Shown: positions 1-9,441 of the stretch, in pieces | How positions within the stretch are numbered: position 1 is the stretch's first letter | How the letters are laid out: each line of letters starts with the position of its first letter | Assembly (NCBI GenBank): GCA_010094045.1 | Contig: ML986591.1 | Location: forward strand, 2,746-16,654 | DNA from: Lojkania enalia | Lineage: Eukaryota > Ascomycota > Dothideomycetes > Pleosporales | DNA length: 13,909 nt | Direction of reading: 5' to 3' | The notes under the pieces: model-generated | What the model was told of the DNA's origin: nothing | Database searches by the model: none | Seen by the model: the letters and a program-made list of their open reading frames with translations, nothing else | Made by a program: the position numbers and the translations under genes

Positions 1-454
1 ATTTATTCCTTAAGGGTTAGTTTACTCTAATTTCCCTCTAAATTAGATAGGTTCTTTATTATAGGCCCTATAAAGAGGGGTCTACCTATTATAGGGCCCT
101 CTATAAGAGGTAATAGTTGTTCTATATATATAGATAGAAGCTTACTCTTACTATAATTTACACGTATATTAGTTCTAGTATAGGAATTAGAAGGTAAATT
201 ATAGTTAGATATTAGCAGTTACCTCTAATTCTAATAGGTTATTAGTAGTTTCTAAGTTTCTACCTAAGCATACTTTATACGGCTTTTCTAAAAGCAATCC
301 TAATTATAGGGGATAGAAAGTTCTAAACTTAAAGGTTTTAGTTAATAAGAAGTTTTTAAGATTCTATCTAGATAACTAAATAATTTAATATAATAGTATA
401 TAAGTATTATAATCTAAACTAAATTAGATATATTTTAAACTTAGATATAGTTAA
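1..454. other. AT-rich left flank, no gene recognised
   Basis: I see no recognisable coding region here on either strand. The base composition is the same CpA/TpG-depleted, TpA-rich type as the rest of the window. If the reading of Pogo-A is right, its 5' untranslated part and left terminal inverted repeat should lie here. I could not identify the terminal repeat, because the other end of Pogo-A is outside the window. An imperfect direct repeat at 57-110 is listed separately. Confidence 0.5.
57..110. repeat. Short imperfect tandem direct repeat
   Basis: Two near-identical copies lie at 57-78 and 87-110. Both begin TATTATAGG, continue through a CCCT core and end in AAGAGG, and they are separated by a few bases. 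The second copy carries a GGGCCC palindrome. It could be a sub-terminal repeat of a transposon or a chance duplication. The function is unknown. Confidence 0.45.
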
Positions 455-518
455 ATAAATAATCAATATAATATTATTAAAAAGGCTATTACTAGTAATA
501 TTAAGTTCTTCTATATAA
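455..518 (+). pseudogene. Possible N-terminus of Pogo-A transposase
   Basis: The frame starting at 455 (ATA, possibly a mutated ATG) gives a short run ending AITSNIKFFYI, which resembles the start of the N-terminal helix-turn-helix of pogo-type transposases. It runs up to the solo LTR at 519, and the recognisable transposase resumes at 797 with a K-S-T-L motif that normally follows the recognition helix. About ten residues of the helix-turn-helix appear to be missing at the junction, so either a small deletion came with the LTR insertion or this match is accidental. The assignment rests on position and weak similarity only. Confidence 0.35.
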
Positions 519-796
519 TATAATAGTATAGGTAAGATAATAGGTCTAAATACGGTATAAATCTACTTAGAGGTATATAGAAGTATATAGGGATTAGAGA
601 CCTAAGAATTCTATTAATACCTATAGGCCTTATACAACAGGATATAAAAGAACTACTAAGCTACTTATAAGGGAGTATATAACTATATACGGAAGAGAAA
701 AGAGGTAGAACTAGGGGTAGAATAAGATAAGTAAAAAGCTTTAGGATAAAGTTATATATAAAGCTTTTTATAGAACGATTTCTTTACATTATTATA
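519..796 (-). repeat. Solo LTR of the Gypsy-2 family
   Basis: This 278-bp segment is repeated in the same orientation at 10027-10305 (279 bp, one single-base indel); the mismatches I looked at are mostly C/T and A/G. Read on the minus strand it begins TATAATAATG and ends CCGTTATA or similar, the RIP-altered form of an LTR with TGTAA...TTACA ends. The copy at 10027 abuts a polypurine tract, which fixes the identity and minus orientation of the family. Here transposase sequence follows directly on the right (797 onward), with no polypurine tract, so this copy is best read as a solo LTR left by LTR-LTR recombination. I found no convincing 5-bp target duplication (left TATAA, right AAAGT). Confidence 0.75.
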
Positions 797-2087
797 AAAG
801 TACTCTCTACCTTTAATATATTAGAATAACTACGTAATACGATTGTAAGCTGAATTTAAAGAAGCTTATAAAGACTAAAGAGGAGGTACTTATTAGCTAT
901 ATCCTTAATCAGGATTTACAAGAATTTCTACCTATAATTAATAGTATATAAGCTATAGTAAATAGACTATTAGCTAAGTATAGTATTAGTTAGATTAGTA
1001 TCTACTAGCCTCGAAACTTTATATAGTATACTAAACGCCTTAGAATCTAATTAAACTATTCTTATAATCGGTAGTAAGCTCTATATAAAGATCTAATAAT
1101 TATAGGCGTGTAGTTCCAGCTTCTATAGAGTATAAAGGGGAAGTATAAAATTTAAGATAAAGATACCTATAATTTTAATAAGATAGGCTTTATTATAAGC
1201 TAAATATTAGTTTAGCTAGTTGTTATAGAGTTAAAGAATTATTATATAAAGATTATCTAGCTAGGTAATTATAAATAGACTATAATAATCTTAGTAATTA
1301 ATATAATTAGCTAGGTAATTCTATTACTTATTATTTTTAAAAGCGTTTACTACCTATCTTATTAGTATAAAAGTAATAATATACTAGATAATTAGGTGAT
1401 TATAACTAGTAATAATAGCTAGATAATTAATAAGATTAGTATTACCTAGTTTAAATACTTTAATTAGTATATAAAAAGCTGTATAATAGACACCTATTAA
1501 TTACTAGTTATTAACAGCTATAATAGCTACGTTTTACTTAAGTTTTAAGAGATCTATAAGAAGGAAAAGATTATCTATCTCTATATACCGCTACATTCAT
1601 CGTACCTACTATAGCTACTTAATATAAGCTACTTCTTACTATTAAAACGCGTGTATAATACTAAGATCTTAGCCTTAGTACGCGATTATATTAATTATAT
1701 TAATAAGACTACCTTCCTTCTAGTTTTTAAAATAGCCTATAATTAATTAATTATAAAAGCTAATATCTATATAAGCTTTTAAAGTGCTAGAATAGTACTA
1801 TATAATCTAAAGGCGGTACTATTAAAGCTTAATATTAAGCTACATATACTAATACTACCTATATTAGAGACTACCCTTTAGAAGGCTAAAACACCTAATA
1901 ATATATACGAACTAGAGGTTTAATTAATAATAATTTATAGCAGGATTTAGTAATATTAAGACTTATTACCTATATTAATTATTACAGCCTTTAATTAGCT
2001 TTAAAAGGATACTATAATAATAACGTATTTAATTGCGTTAATAGCTAATTAAATTAAAAGCCTTAAGTAAGTAAATAAAGTAATATA
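797..2087 (+). pseudogene. Pogo-A: Fot1/pogo-type transposase, RIP-inactivated
   Basis: This is the relic of a Tc1/mariner-superfamily transposase of the fungal Fot1/pogo group, which cuts and pastes its element at TA sites. One frame (codons starting at 799) is continuous to about 2085, interrupted only by TAA/TAG stops, with no frameshift seen. In order it shows the end of the N-terminal DNA-binding part (KSTLY; TKEEVLISYIL near 874-906), a CENP-B-like second DNA-binding domain (about 960-1090), the DDE_1 core (about 1156-1700; YNFNKIGF, LLVINSYNS, and a PLHSSYLL motif at 1588) and the C-terminal tail (NIYELEV; SLKQVNKV). The three catalytic aspartates read Asn at 1177-1179, 1513-1515 and 1621-1623; the last two are separated by 35 residues, the DD35D spacing of Fot1. 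Homology stops at about 2085, where Pogo-B begins. Confidence 0.88.
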
Positions 2088-2202
2088 CCTTATAAGCGAG
2101 CGGCCTATATAAGTAAGCAGTCTACCCTATTAACTTTTTTAACCTTTATATACGTATAGCTTAACAACTAAATAATATAATAGTAATTTATAACTTACGC
2201 GA
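2088..2202 (-). other. Probable 3' untranslated end of Pogo-B
   Basis: This short stretch separates the last recognisable codons of Pogo-A (about 2085) from the C-terminal tail of Pogo-B on the other strand. I infer that it holds the Pogo-B 3' untranslated region and its terminal inverted repeat, starting near 2088 next to a TA (2084-2087), the target type used by pogo elements. The opposite terminus of Pogo-B is outside the window, so the inverted repeat cannot be confirmed. Confidence 0.4.
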
Positions 2203-2361
2203 TTATTCTATAGAAACCTCTACATCCTTCTAGCATATATAAGAATTATACCTAGTTTTACTATAGCAGCTATAGCACGCTTTATACTGTCCGCTTATAC
2301 TTAATTACACCCTAAATTAGCGTATTATAGCTTAAGTTTCCTTCTTATTATTCTTTTTAGC
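2203..2361 (-). pseudogene. Pogo-B C-terminal tail with zinc knuckle
   Basis: This is the final segment of the Pogo-B transposase on the minus strand, reading from 2361 down to a stop at 2203-2205 (which may itself be a mutated CAA). It opens with a basic stretch (AKKNNKKET) and ends in a CCHC-like knuckle at about 2233-2277, followed by KDVEVSIE, the usual ending of the long fungal pogo transposases. Several knuckle positions read Tyr (2272, 2263, 2248) where Cys or His is expected, while others keep TGC. The frame joins in phase with the minus-strand segment at 9442-10026 once Gypsy-1 and one copy of the 5-bp duplication are left out, so the two pieces are one interrupted gene. Confidence 0.8.
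2357..2361. other. Gypsy-1 target-site duplication, left copy (TTAGC)
   Basis: The five bases directly left of the 5' LTR read TTAGC; the five directly right of the 3' LTR (9442-9446) read TTAGT. They differ by one C/T transition, as expected from RIP. A 5-bp duplication is normal for Ty3/Gypsy integrases. Confidence 0.85.
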
Positions 2362-2574
2362 TATAATATCTTATAGTTTTAAGTTATAGGTTAATAATAT
2401 AGAGTTATCTAACCTAGGGTTAAAATAGCCGAATCGTACTCTGTAGAGATAGTAGTAATTTATTTCTCTTTCATCAGCTATCTCTCTTTTAAAAGAACTA
2501 AATATACGAATATTTTAGCTCTACTACTCTATCTATTATTGCTACGCTATAATCTATTATACTAGCCTATTATA
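2362..2574 (+). repeat. Gypsy-1 5' LTR
   Basis: This 213-bp sequence matches 9229-9441 with no length difference. The mismatches I checked (for instance around 2428-2450) are all transitions, some with the ancestral C or G kept in this copy and others in the 3' copy, which fits independent RIP of two initially identical LTRs. Termini are TATAATA and TATTATA. Confidence 0.92.
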
Positions 2575-2879
2575 TTTAAATCGCTTAAACTCTTTAGAGT
2601 AGTCTAGTAGCAATTTCCAATACTATAAATATATCTTCTACCCCTCTTAGCCTAACAGCTAGCTTAGCTAGGTATATAAGAACCTTAACATCTAGTAACA
2701 GGCGAGATACTAACTTTAGAGCTAGTAAAGAATTTATTTAGCTAGAAGAGTAGACTAGAATAAATATTTGTTAAATATTTGAAGAATTATAGAGTTGTAG
2801 TACTATCTAGCGCTTTCCAGCCTAGAGTAGTATAGAGTAGAACGCGGATACTAAAGACTTAAAAAAACTATAATAATAG
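2575..2879 (+). other. Gypsy-1 leader between 5' LTR and gag
   Basis: About 300 bases of untranslated leader. The primer-binding site should start within a few bases of 2575; the sequence there (TTTAAATCGC) could hide a TGG turned into TAA, but I cannot assign a tRNA. No coding similarity is visible. The gag frame becomes recognisable after about 2880-3000. Confidence 0.5.
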
Positions 2880-3840
2880 ATATAAGGTAAATAAAATTAG
2901 AAGGATCTTAAATAGTTATAAGAGATAAAGTAATAATATAAAGTAGGTAATATCTCTATAATTAATTTAACTATTATTATACTAGAGGGAGTATAGCTAC
3001 TATAAACTATCTCTACTTAAGCTAACCTTCCCTACCCCAAACCTCCTTATATTTATAAGAAGAAGGATTATATAAACTATAACTAATAGATCTAAGACTA
3101 TAAAAAGTACTTTATCTAGTTACTAGTAGACTTTTAAATAAAAAGGTAAAAAGTTACTTTTACTTTTAGATATATTTTAAAGTTTTTAAAGACTTTATAG
3201 AAGATATATAAAATTATAAAATGCTAAAAGAGTATATACTAGATCTCTATATAAAATATCCTAAAAGTAAAGATACTAAGTATATTAGGAATTCTATTAG
3301 AACGAAGGTAAGAAGCTTTTAATACTTTAAAAAGGTGTAGATAAAGGATAGACTAGTCTCTAACTAACTTATTAAACTATATAAAACTTCTATAAGAAGA
3401 AGTTAGAGAGATAAATAAAGACTGTATAGTAAACGAGTTTATCTTAGCCTTATCTAAACTAATAAGAAGAGATTTAGATCTTCTCTTAAGACTGCAGTTT
3501 TAGATGCTACTAGAAGTAGAAAAATACGCGAATATAGTCTTTAGGTGTTATTAAAAGCTTTATAAGAGGTAAAAGAGGCGTAATATAGATAATTGTAAGA
3601 GGTAAGGGTCTAATACTTTAGGTAAGAGTAATAGTACTCTAAAAAAGGCTAGAAAGGGCTAGAAACTCTTAAAGAGGTCTGGGAAAGGTAATACCTATTT
3701 AGAGTAGCCTCCTATTATATATTAGATATATAGAGAGGAGGGCTATAAGTCTTTTAACTATCTCTAGAAGAAAGAGAAGTCTAAAAAAGCTCCTAAATAG
3801 AAGTTAGGAAAAGATAAGAGTTAGAAGAACTAAGTTCCTT
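2880..3840 (+). pseudogene. gag: Gypsy-1 gag (nucleocapsid with CCHC knuckle), RIP-inactivated
   Basis: Relic of the structural protein that forms the virus-like particle and packages the RNA. The frame with codons starting at positions divisible by 3 is held from about 2940 to about 3800. It shows an N-terminal proline-rich start to the capsid (LPYPKPPYIYKKKDY near 3024), a gag core (DYKKYFI, RYILKFLKTL), a middle helical part (CIVNEFILALSKLIRRDL from 3423), a basic linker and a zinc knuckle at 3720-3761. All four zinc ligands of the knuckle (codons 3720, 3729, 3744, 3759) read TAT, exactly what Cys TGT and His CAT become under RIP. The start is uncertain because the ATG is presumably mutated. 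pol continues in the -1 frame. Confidence 0.8.
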
Positions 3841-6800
3841 TCTTCTAGCCTATATCGAACTCTTTAAGGAGAGTAAGAAGCTAGAGAAATTATATAAATT
3901 GCTTTTTCGAACTCTTATAAAGTTATTTATAGTTAAGATAGTAGTAGAGGGTTTAGCTAAAAACAATTATTTAATCGACCTAGGTGCGTAACTAAATCTT
4001 CTTAATACTATACTTATAAAGTAGTATAACTTAAAGATCGATCTACTATTAAAGTTAATAGTAGAAGCTGTAAACAGCTCTAAGATTCTAATATATAGGA
4101 CTACTATCGTAAAGGTTACTATTAGAGACTTGCGTAGTAAGGTTTAAGTCTATAAAATACTATTTATAATATTAGATCTTAAAGAGTATAAGGTTTACCT
4201 TAGAATATTCTAGATATAGGATTATAATCCGAAATTAAACTTTCTTAGTAGAAGGATGCTCTTTAGAGGGGTAAAGGCTATAAGCTTACCCTAGTTCTAT
4301 AAAATAGTATTAGAGGATGTAGAAGAGTTTGCGGAGACTATTATAAGTAGTAAAATAGACGTCTATACGTGCCTAGTTAATTTAGTAGCTATAGCGGATA
4401 AAATTAGTACTAGAACGGGCTAATTACAGCTAGAGTATACTAATTTTAAGGATGTATTTAATAAAAAGTAATCTTTAGTACTTATAGAGTATAAGCCTTA
4501 AGATTTAGCTATAAACCTGCTAGAAGAGACTAGTCTTCTATATTAGCTACTATATAATTTATCTTTAGTTAAGCTTTAATATCTCTAAAAGTATCTAGAT
4601 AAGTACTTATAATATAGATAGATTAGAAGATCCTAATCGCCTACTAGCGTACTAATCCTCTTTATAAAGAAGAAGAATAGTAGTTTAAGGTTCTATATAG
4701 ATTATAGAGGCCTAAATAAGATTACTATATATAATCGGTACCCTCTTCTCCTAATTTTAGAGTTGCTAGAGCGTCTAGCGTAAGCTAAGTACTATACTAA
4801 GTTTAATATTAGAGAAGCTTACTATAGAATTAGGATAAAGAAAGGAGATAAATAGAAGACTATATTTTATATTAGATACAGTTCTTTTAAGTATACTATT
4901 ATACTATTTAGCCTAATAAATATACCAGCCTAATTTTAAGCGTATATTAACTAGACGTTTACTAGCTTTATTAATATAATATATATCGTATATTTAGATA
5001 ATATCTTAATCTTCTCTAATATAGAAGAGGAATATATTAAGTATGTTAAGGAAGTACTTTAGAGACTATATAAGGCTAAGCTCTTTATAAAACTTAGTAA
5101 GTACGACTTCTATACTAGAGAAATAGACTATCTAGGGTTTATTGTTTACCCTAAAAGGATAAAATTTAACTATTTTTAGTTGAAAACTATCTAGGATTAG
5201 CTAGTTCTATAGACTATATAAGATATATAGATTTTTATTAGATTTATAAACTACTACTATAGGTTTATTATAAGATTCTTAAGAATTACTTTACCTTTAA
5301 CAAGATTAACCTAAAAGGGGCTAAAGGCTGTTAAAGAAGGTTATACCTAGAGAAGAGAAGAAAGTTAAGAGCTAGATATTAGTTAGAAAGGACTAGAGGC
5401 CTTCTAATAGTTAAAGGAAGCTTTTTTAAGTATTTCTATCCTAGCTTATTATAAGCTGACTCAGCCTATAAGGGTTAAGGTTAATACTTCTAGGGGCGCT
5501 ATTTTAGGAATTCTTAGCCAGCTTATTAAAGAGTAAGTAGGTAAGATAATATAGTAACCTATCAATTTCTTTTTAAGAAAGCTTAATATAATAGAGTACA
5601 ACTATAATACGTATAACTAGAAACTGCTTATAATAGTAGAAAGCTTAGAGTACTAGTATTAGTACCTATAAGAAGTTTTATTTAACCTTTATATAGACTA
5701 TAATAACTTCTATTAGTTTATAGAAATAAAGACTTTAGTCTATTAATATATATAATTATATTTTAAGCTTATTAAGTATAATTATAATCTTATCTATTAA
5801 CCTAGTAAACTTAACCTAACTAATAGACTATTACGTTAACTAGACTATATAAAGGAAGCGCAGGCACCTTTAAAGAAGTCTAATATAAGATATATTAAAC
5901 TTATACGCGCTAAAATCAGCCTAAAAAGAGTAGAAAGAACTGATTTAGACTAGAATAATAGTACTAAAATCCTTAGAGTTTTAGTAGTAATAACCTATAT
6001 ATAGACTATTTAGAAAGATTTTTCTCCTATCTAGAAAGTAGAAGAGACCCCTTCCTTAGACTGAAAATACTATAACAGCCCGGAGTGGGCTAAAAAAGGT
6101 AATAAAGAAAAGATAGAGCTAATAATACTCTAAGAGAAGTAAAACGCCCTCGATTAGGTATATAACTACTCTATAGTAGGTTATAGAGGATAGATAAAAA
6201 TATATAAGAGAGTATTACGTTAATTTTAGTAGAAAGGTATAAGGGATAATATTAAAGCCTACTATTAGGATTATTTAAAGTATAGAAAGGTAAAAGCTTC
6301 TAGGTATAAGCCTTATAGTTTATTACAACTATTACCTATACTAAGTAGACTATAGAAGTAAGTTACGTTCGATTTTATTATAGAACTCCCTCTAAGTCTA
6401 TTCCTTAGTTAAGTATATAACTTAATTATAGTTGTTATCGACCGGTTAACTAAAATAGCCTATTATATCTCTACTATTTCCACCTAAACTATAGAAGACC
6501 TAATATAGGTCTAGATATATAATATTATCTAACTATATAGTATCTTAGAATTAGTAATATCTAACTATAGTATTCTAATAAAGTTAAAATCTTAGAAGAC
6601 TTTTTACTATTATTTAACATCTTAGCGAGGTTTTAGTTTAGCCTATTATCTAGAAACTAATAGGCTAATAGAAAGATAAAACTAGACGCTTAAGTAGTAT
6701 TTATATTATTTCTACTACTTAGAGTAAAATAATTAAGTAGTTTAACTATCTATAGTAGAGTTTACGTATAATAACAGCACTTATATAACTACTACTATCT

Positions 6801-7490
6801 TACCTTTTCGCGTTTACTATAGTATAGATCCCTAAGGATCTAATTAGCTAGGCGAGTCTTTAGGAGAGGGAGAAGCTTCTTTAGTAAGAGGTATAGCAGC
6901 TAAAGTACTAGTATTATAAAGTAAATATAAAGCGAAGATTAGTACTATAGTAGCTTATTAAAAGAAATACGTAGATAAGAAGAGAATATACTTATCTCTA
7001 GTAGTAGGAAATAAGGTACTAGTATTAAATTAATATATTAAGTTAACCTGTCTTAAGAAAAAATTAGATTAGAAGTATCTTAGACCTAGTATAGTAATAA
7101 AGGTTATAACACCTGTAACCTACTAAATTAACCTTTTAAGATTAGATAGTATCTATCCAGTATTTTATATATCTTTACTAGAGCTATATAACCTAAAAGG
7201 GCCTATTTAGAATCTAGATAATCTAATATAAGATACTTTACGCTAATTTAGGGATAATATATATAAAATTAATTATATTATTAAATAAAAGTAAAACTCT
7301 ATTAGAGTATAAGAATACTTAGTTAAATAGAAGAACTACCCAGACTCTAAGAATAGTTAGAAGCTAGGAGTAAATATTAGTATTAACGCTCTATAAGTAT
7401 TCTAGAAAAAGAAGGGTATTAAACTAAAGAGATTAAGTAAACCTATTAAAGACTGTAGATACTCTTTAAAAAAGAAGAAGAATAGCTAAA
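3830..7490 (+). pseudogene. pol: Gypsy-1 pol: PR-RT-RNaseH-IN-chromodomain, RIP-inactivated
   Basis: One frame (codons starting at 3881, 3974, 4445 and so on) stays in phase for about 3.6 kb, broken only by TAA/TAG stops. Protease: LIDLGA at 3971-3988, with Leu where Ser or Thr is usual. Reverse transcriptase: about 4445-5130, with FYIDYRGLNKI near 4690 and YLDN at 4991-5002, the second catalytic Asp mutated. RNase H: about 5456-5850, first Asp now Asn (5483-5485). Integrase: zinc domain at about 6155-6290 with His and Cys mostly read as Tyr, core Asp kept at 6371-6373, second Asp now Asn at 6563-6565, Glu kept at 6671-6673 (DD35E spacing). Integrase C-terminus: about 6950-7200, ending PVFYISLLELYNL. 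Chromodomain: about 7253-7400 (EYLVK, then KNYPDSKNS), which normally directs insertion to H3K9-methylated chromatin. The exact stop is uncertain. Confidence 0.92.
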
Positions 7491-7989
7491 TTATTCTAAA
7501 GTATAACCTTTATATAAACTTTCTAGTTAATATAGCTATTTTTACCTAGTTTTTCTTAAATTAAGGTTTTTTATAGGTATTTAATAGTACTATTACTAGA
7601 CTAAAGTTATATAAATAAGGTTTAGGAATAAGTACCTATAAAGTTGGCCTTATATATTAATATAGGTTCTTTAGTAATTATAAGAAGCGGTAATCCCTAC
7701 TATTAATACTAGAAGGATTGTGTTATAGTATATTATAGACTAGAATAGTATATAGAAGGCGGAAATATTATATTATTCTAAATATAGCGCTAATATAGGC
7801 TATAAGATACTTAACTAGGGTATTATATCTATAGAAACGCTAGAGAACCTGTTAATATCTAAAAAAACTACTATCTACTAATATTTATACTTTACTACAA
7901 CTTTTTCCTCTACTATAACTCGGTTAAGCCTTTTTAATAGAGCGAATAGGCTAAAAGCGTTAGTATAGAATAATATAGTATAATATAGT
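7491..7989. other. Gypsy-1 region after pol, nothing recognised
   Basis: This lies between the end of the pol frame and the end of the antisense ORF relic. I see no domain on either strand. It may be the shared 3' untranslated region of the two convergent reading frames. Confidence 0.4.
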
Positions 7990-8804
7990 CCGGATTAACT
8001 TATAGAGGACTTTATTTCCTTTACTTTAGTATATTTATTATTATCTATATTAAGAAGATCCTCCTTAGCCTTACGCTTACGCGTTATACTAATCTTAGTA
8101 TAGTCCTAGCTAGTAAGTTTAATTCTAGACGAGGTTTTCTTATCCTTACTATTATAGGCGAATAGGAAGTTAGAATCTTTTTTACTAAGCCTAAATATCG
8201 CTATTAGGATTAGAATATATAAAAAAGGGCTAGAATATATATTTAAGTTTACTTAACTACCGTTTAAGTAGTATTTTAGACCCTTTAAACTAGTTAGATT
8301 TTATTACTACTAACGCGGGCGGTAATAAGGGCTTTAATAGCTTAATTAACCTTTATAATATACTCTAATATAGATAGGTCTAGCTATAGATATATTAGTT
8401 ATAAGAAGGTTAGAGTACGCTATATTAGTCTAGAATATACTTTAAAACAATCCTTATTATTCTTTTTAAAATAGTAGAGATAGATATTATATTAAATACC
8501 TTTATAGAGATATTCTACTATAAGTAGGTCTAAAAAAGCGAATTTACAGTTACTATCTATTTCGTATAGTTTACCGCAAGCTAGACGCCTTAGATAGTAG
8601 AGATAGTAGATAGTATAGGGCTTCTTACCCTTAGCCTTCTTAATATAGTACTTCTAGACTGGAGTAAGTACTATATTATATACTATAGACCTATTAGGCG
8701 TAAATTAGCTGTTTATAGACTAGAAAGGCGCTGAAGAGGGCGCGAGAAGAGTATATATAGAGGAGTATAGTAAGAATAGAAAAATGGGCGGCGGGCGGCG
8801 CGGG
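7990..8804 (-). pseudogene. Antisense ORF relic in Gypsy-1, zinc-motif-like, unknown function
   Basis: On the strand opposite to pol, one frame (codon low ends at 8669, 8309 and so on) runs in phase for about 800 bases with only RIP-type TAA/TAG stops. It begins in a GC-rich patch coding Pro/Arg, goes through a Ser/Pro-rich part (LLAPSSAPF), then a segment dense in Cys and in Tyr that could be mutated Cys or His (YTIYYLYYLRRLACGKLYE; NIYLYYFKKNNKDCFK), then helical sequence (LSILEYIIKV; AIKALITARVS) and a basic tail. The spacing suggests a mutated Cys-rich zinc-binding domain followed by a helical region. I do not recognise the family with certainty. The in-phase length argues for a former gene carried by the element; similarity searching with Tyr allowed as Cys would settle it. 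Confidence 0.5.
8786..8804. other. 19-bp pure G+C islet
   Basis: Nineteen consecutive G/C bases rich in CpG stand in sequence that is otherwise mostly A/T. The islet contains no CpA or TpG, so RIP had no site to attack. It lies at the start of the antisense ORF relic, where it would code for a Pro/Arg run on the minus strand. Confidence 0.8.
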
Positions 8805-9214
8805 TAGTAAGTATACATATCTATTAGCCCTTATTAGCTATAAAGTACTCTATTATATTCTATATAGAGCTATAACAACTGTACTAAATACGCAGCTAAA
8901 GACTGAGGGAATTATACTTATTAAGATGGTTAAGGAAGCATAAGGATTAAAAAAGTAGAATAGGTAGGGGAAGTAGCGTTTTTATAATTAGCGTTTACTC
9001 TACTAGCACCGTTTACTTATACCACTCTAGGTAGTAAGTAATAAAGATTCTCTAAGGGTCGACCTTACTAGATAAAGGTAAAAGTAGTAGTAACGATATA
9101 CTACTTAACCTAGAAGGAACTCTAGATTATATAATAGTACCTATCTTAGGGTAGCTCTACTAGTCTATTCTAGCGATATTTATCCTTTATAAGCTATTAT
9201 AATAATAGCTTTTT
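8805..9214. other. Gypsy-1 3' untranslated region
   Basis: About 400 bases between the antisense ORF relic and the polypurine tract. I see no reading frame or domain on either strand. If the antisense ORF was expressed, its promoter would be expected here or in the 3' LTR. Confidence 0.45.
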
Positions 9215-9228
9215 AAGAAGAGAGATAA
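9215..9228 (+). other. Gypsy-1 polypurine tract
   Basis: A run of purines broken by a single T (AAGAAGAGAGATAA) directly abuts the 3' LTR at 9229. This is the position and composition expected for the primer of plus-strand cDNA synthesis. Confidence 0.8.
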
Positions 9229-9441
9229 TATAATATTTTATAGCTTTAAGTTACGGGTTAATAATATAGAGTTATCTAACCTAGGGTTAAAATAGCCGAA
9301 TCACACCCTATAGGGATAGTAGTAATTTATCTTTCTTTTATTAGCTATCTCTCTTCTAAAAGAACTGAATATACGAACATTTTAGCCCTACTACTCTATC
9401 TATTATTACTATACTGTAATCTATTATACTAGCCTATTATA
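9229..9441 (+). repeat. Gypsy-1 3' LTR
   Basis: 213 bp, colinear with 2362-2574. Ends are TATAATA and TATTATA, perfect inverted repeats of each other. It follows the polypurine tract and is followed by the right copy of the target duplication. Confidence 0.92.

Larger units (their letters stand above)
2362..9441 (+). mobile_element. Gypsy-1: full-length Ty3/Gypsy chromovirus
   Basis: A complete 7,080-bp LTR retrotransposon. It has two 213-bp LTRs (2362-2574, 9229-9441) with inverted ends TATAATA and TATTATA (originally TGTAATA...TATTACA), a 5-bp target duplication, gag, pol in the order protease, reverse transcriptase, RNase H, integrase, chromodomain, and a polypurine tract against the 3' LTR. 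Domain order and the C-terminal chromodomain place it among fungal chromoviruses. It interrupts the minus-strand Pogo-B transposase. About 1.7 kb between pol and the 3' LTR is unusually long and contains an antisense ORF relic. All coding frames carry many RIP stops, so the element cannot move by itself. Confidence 0.93.

Noticed and set aside
700..830. A reading frame that runs across the LTR edge at 796 into the transposase
   Set aside because: The in-phase residues before KSTL (LHYYKSTL) do not resemble the helix-turn-helix expected there, and the same bases occur in the other LTR copy. The phase is a coincidence.
2575..2595. A defined primer-binding site for Gypsy-1
   Set aside because: The bases after the 5' LTR could hide a TGG changed to TAA, but no tRNA match can be argued from RIP-altered sequence, so only the expected position is recorded.
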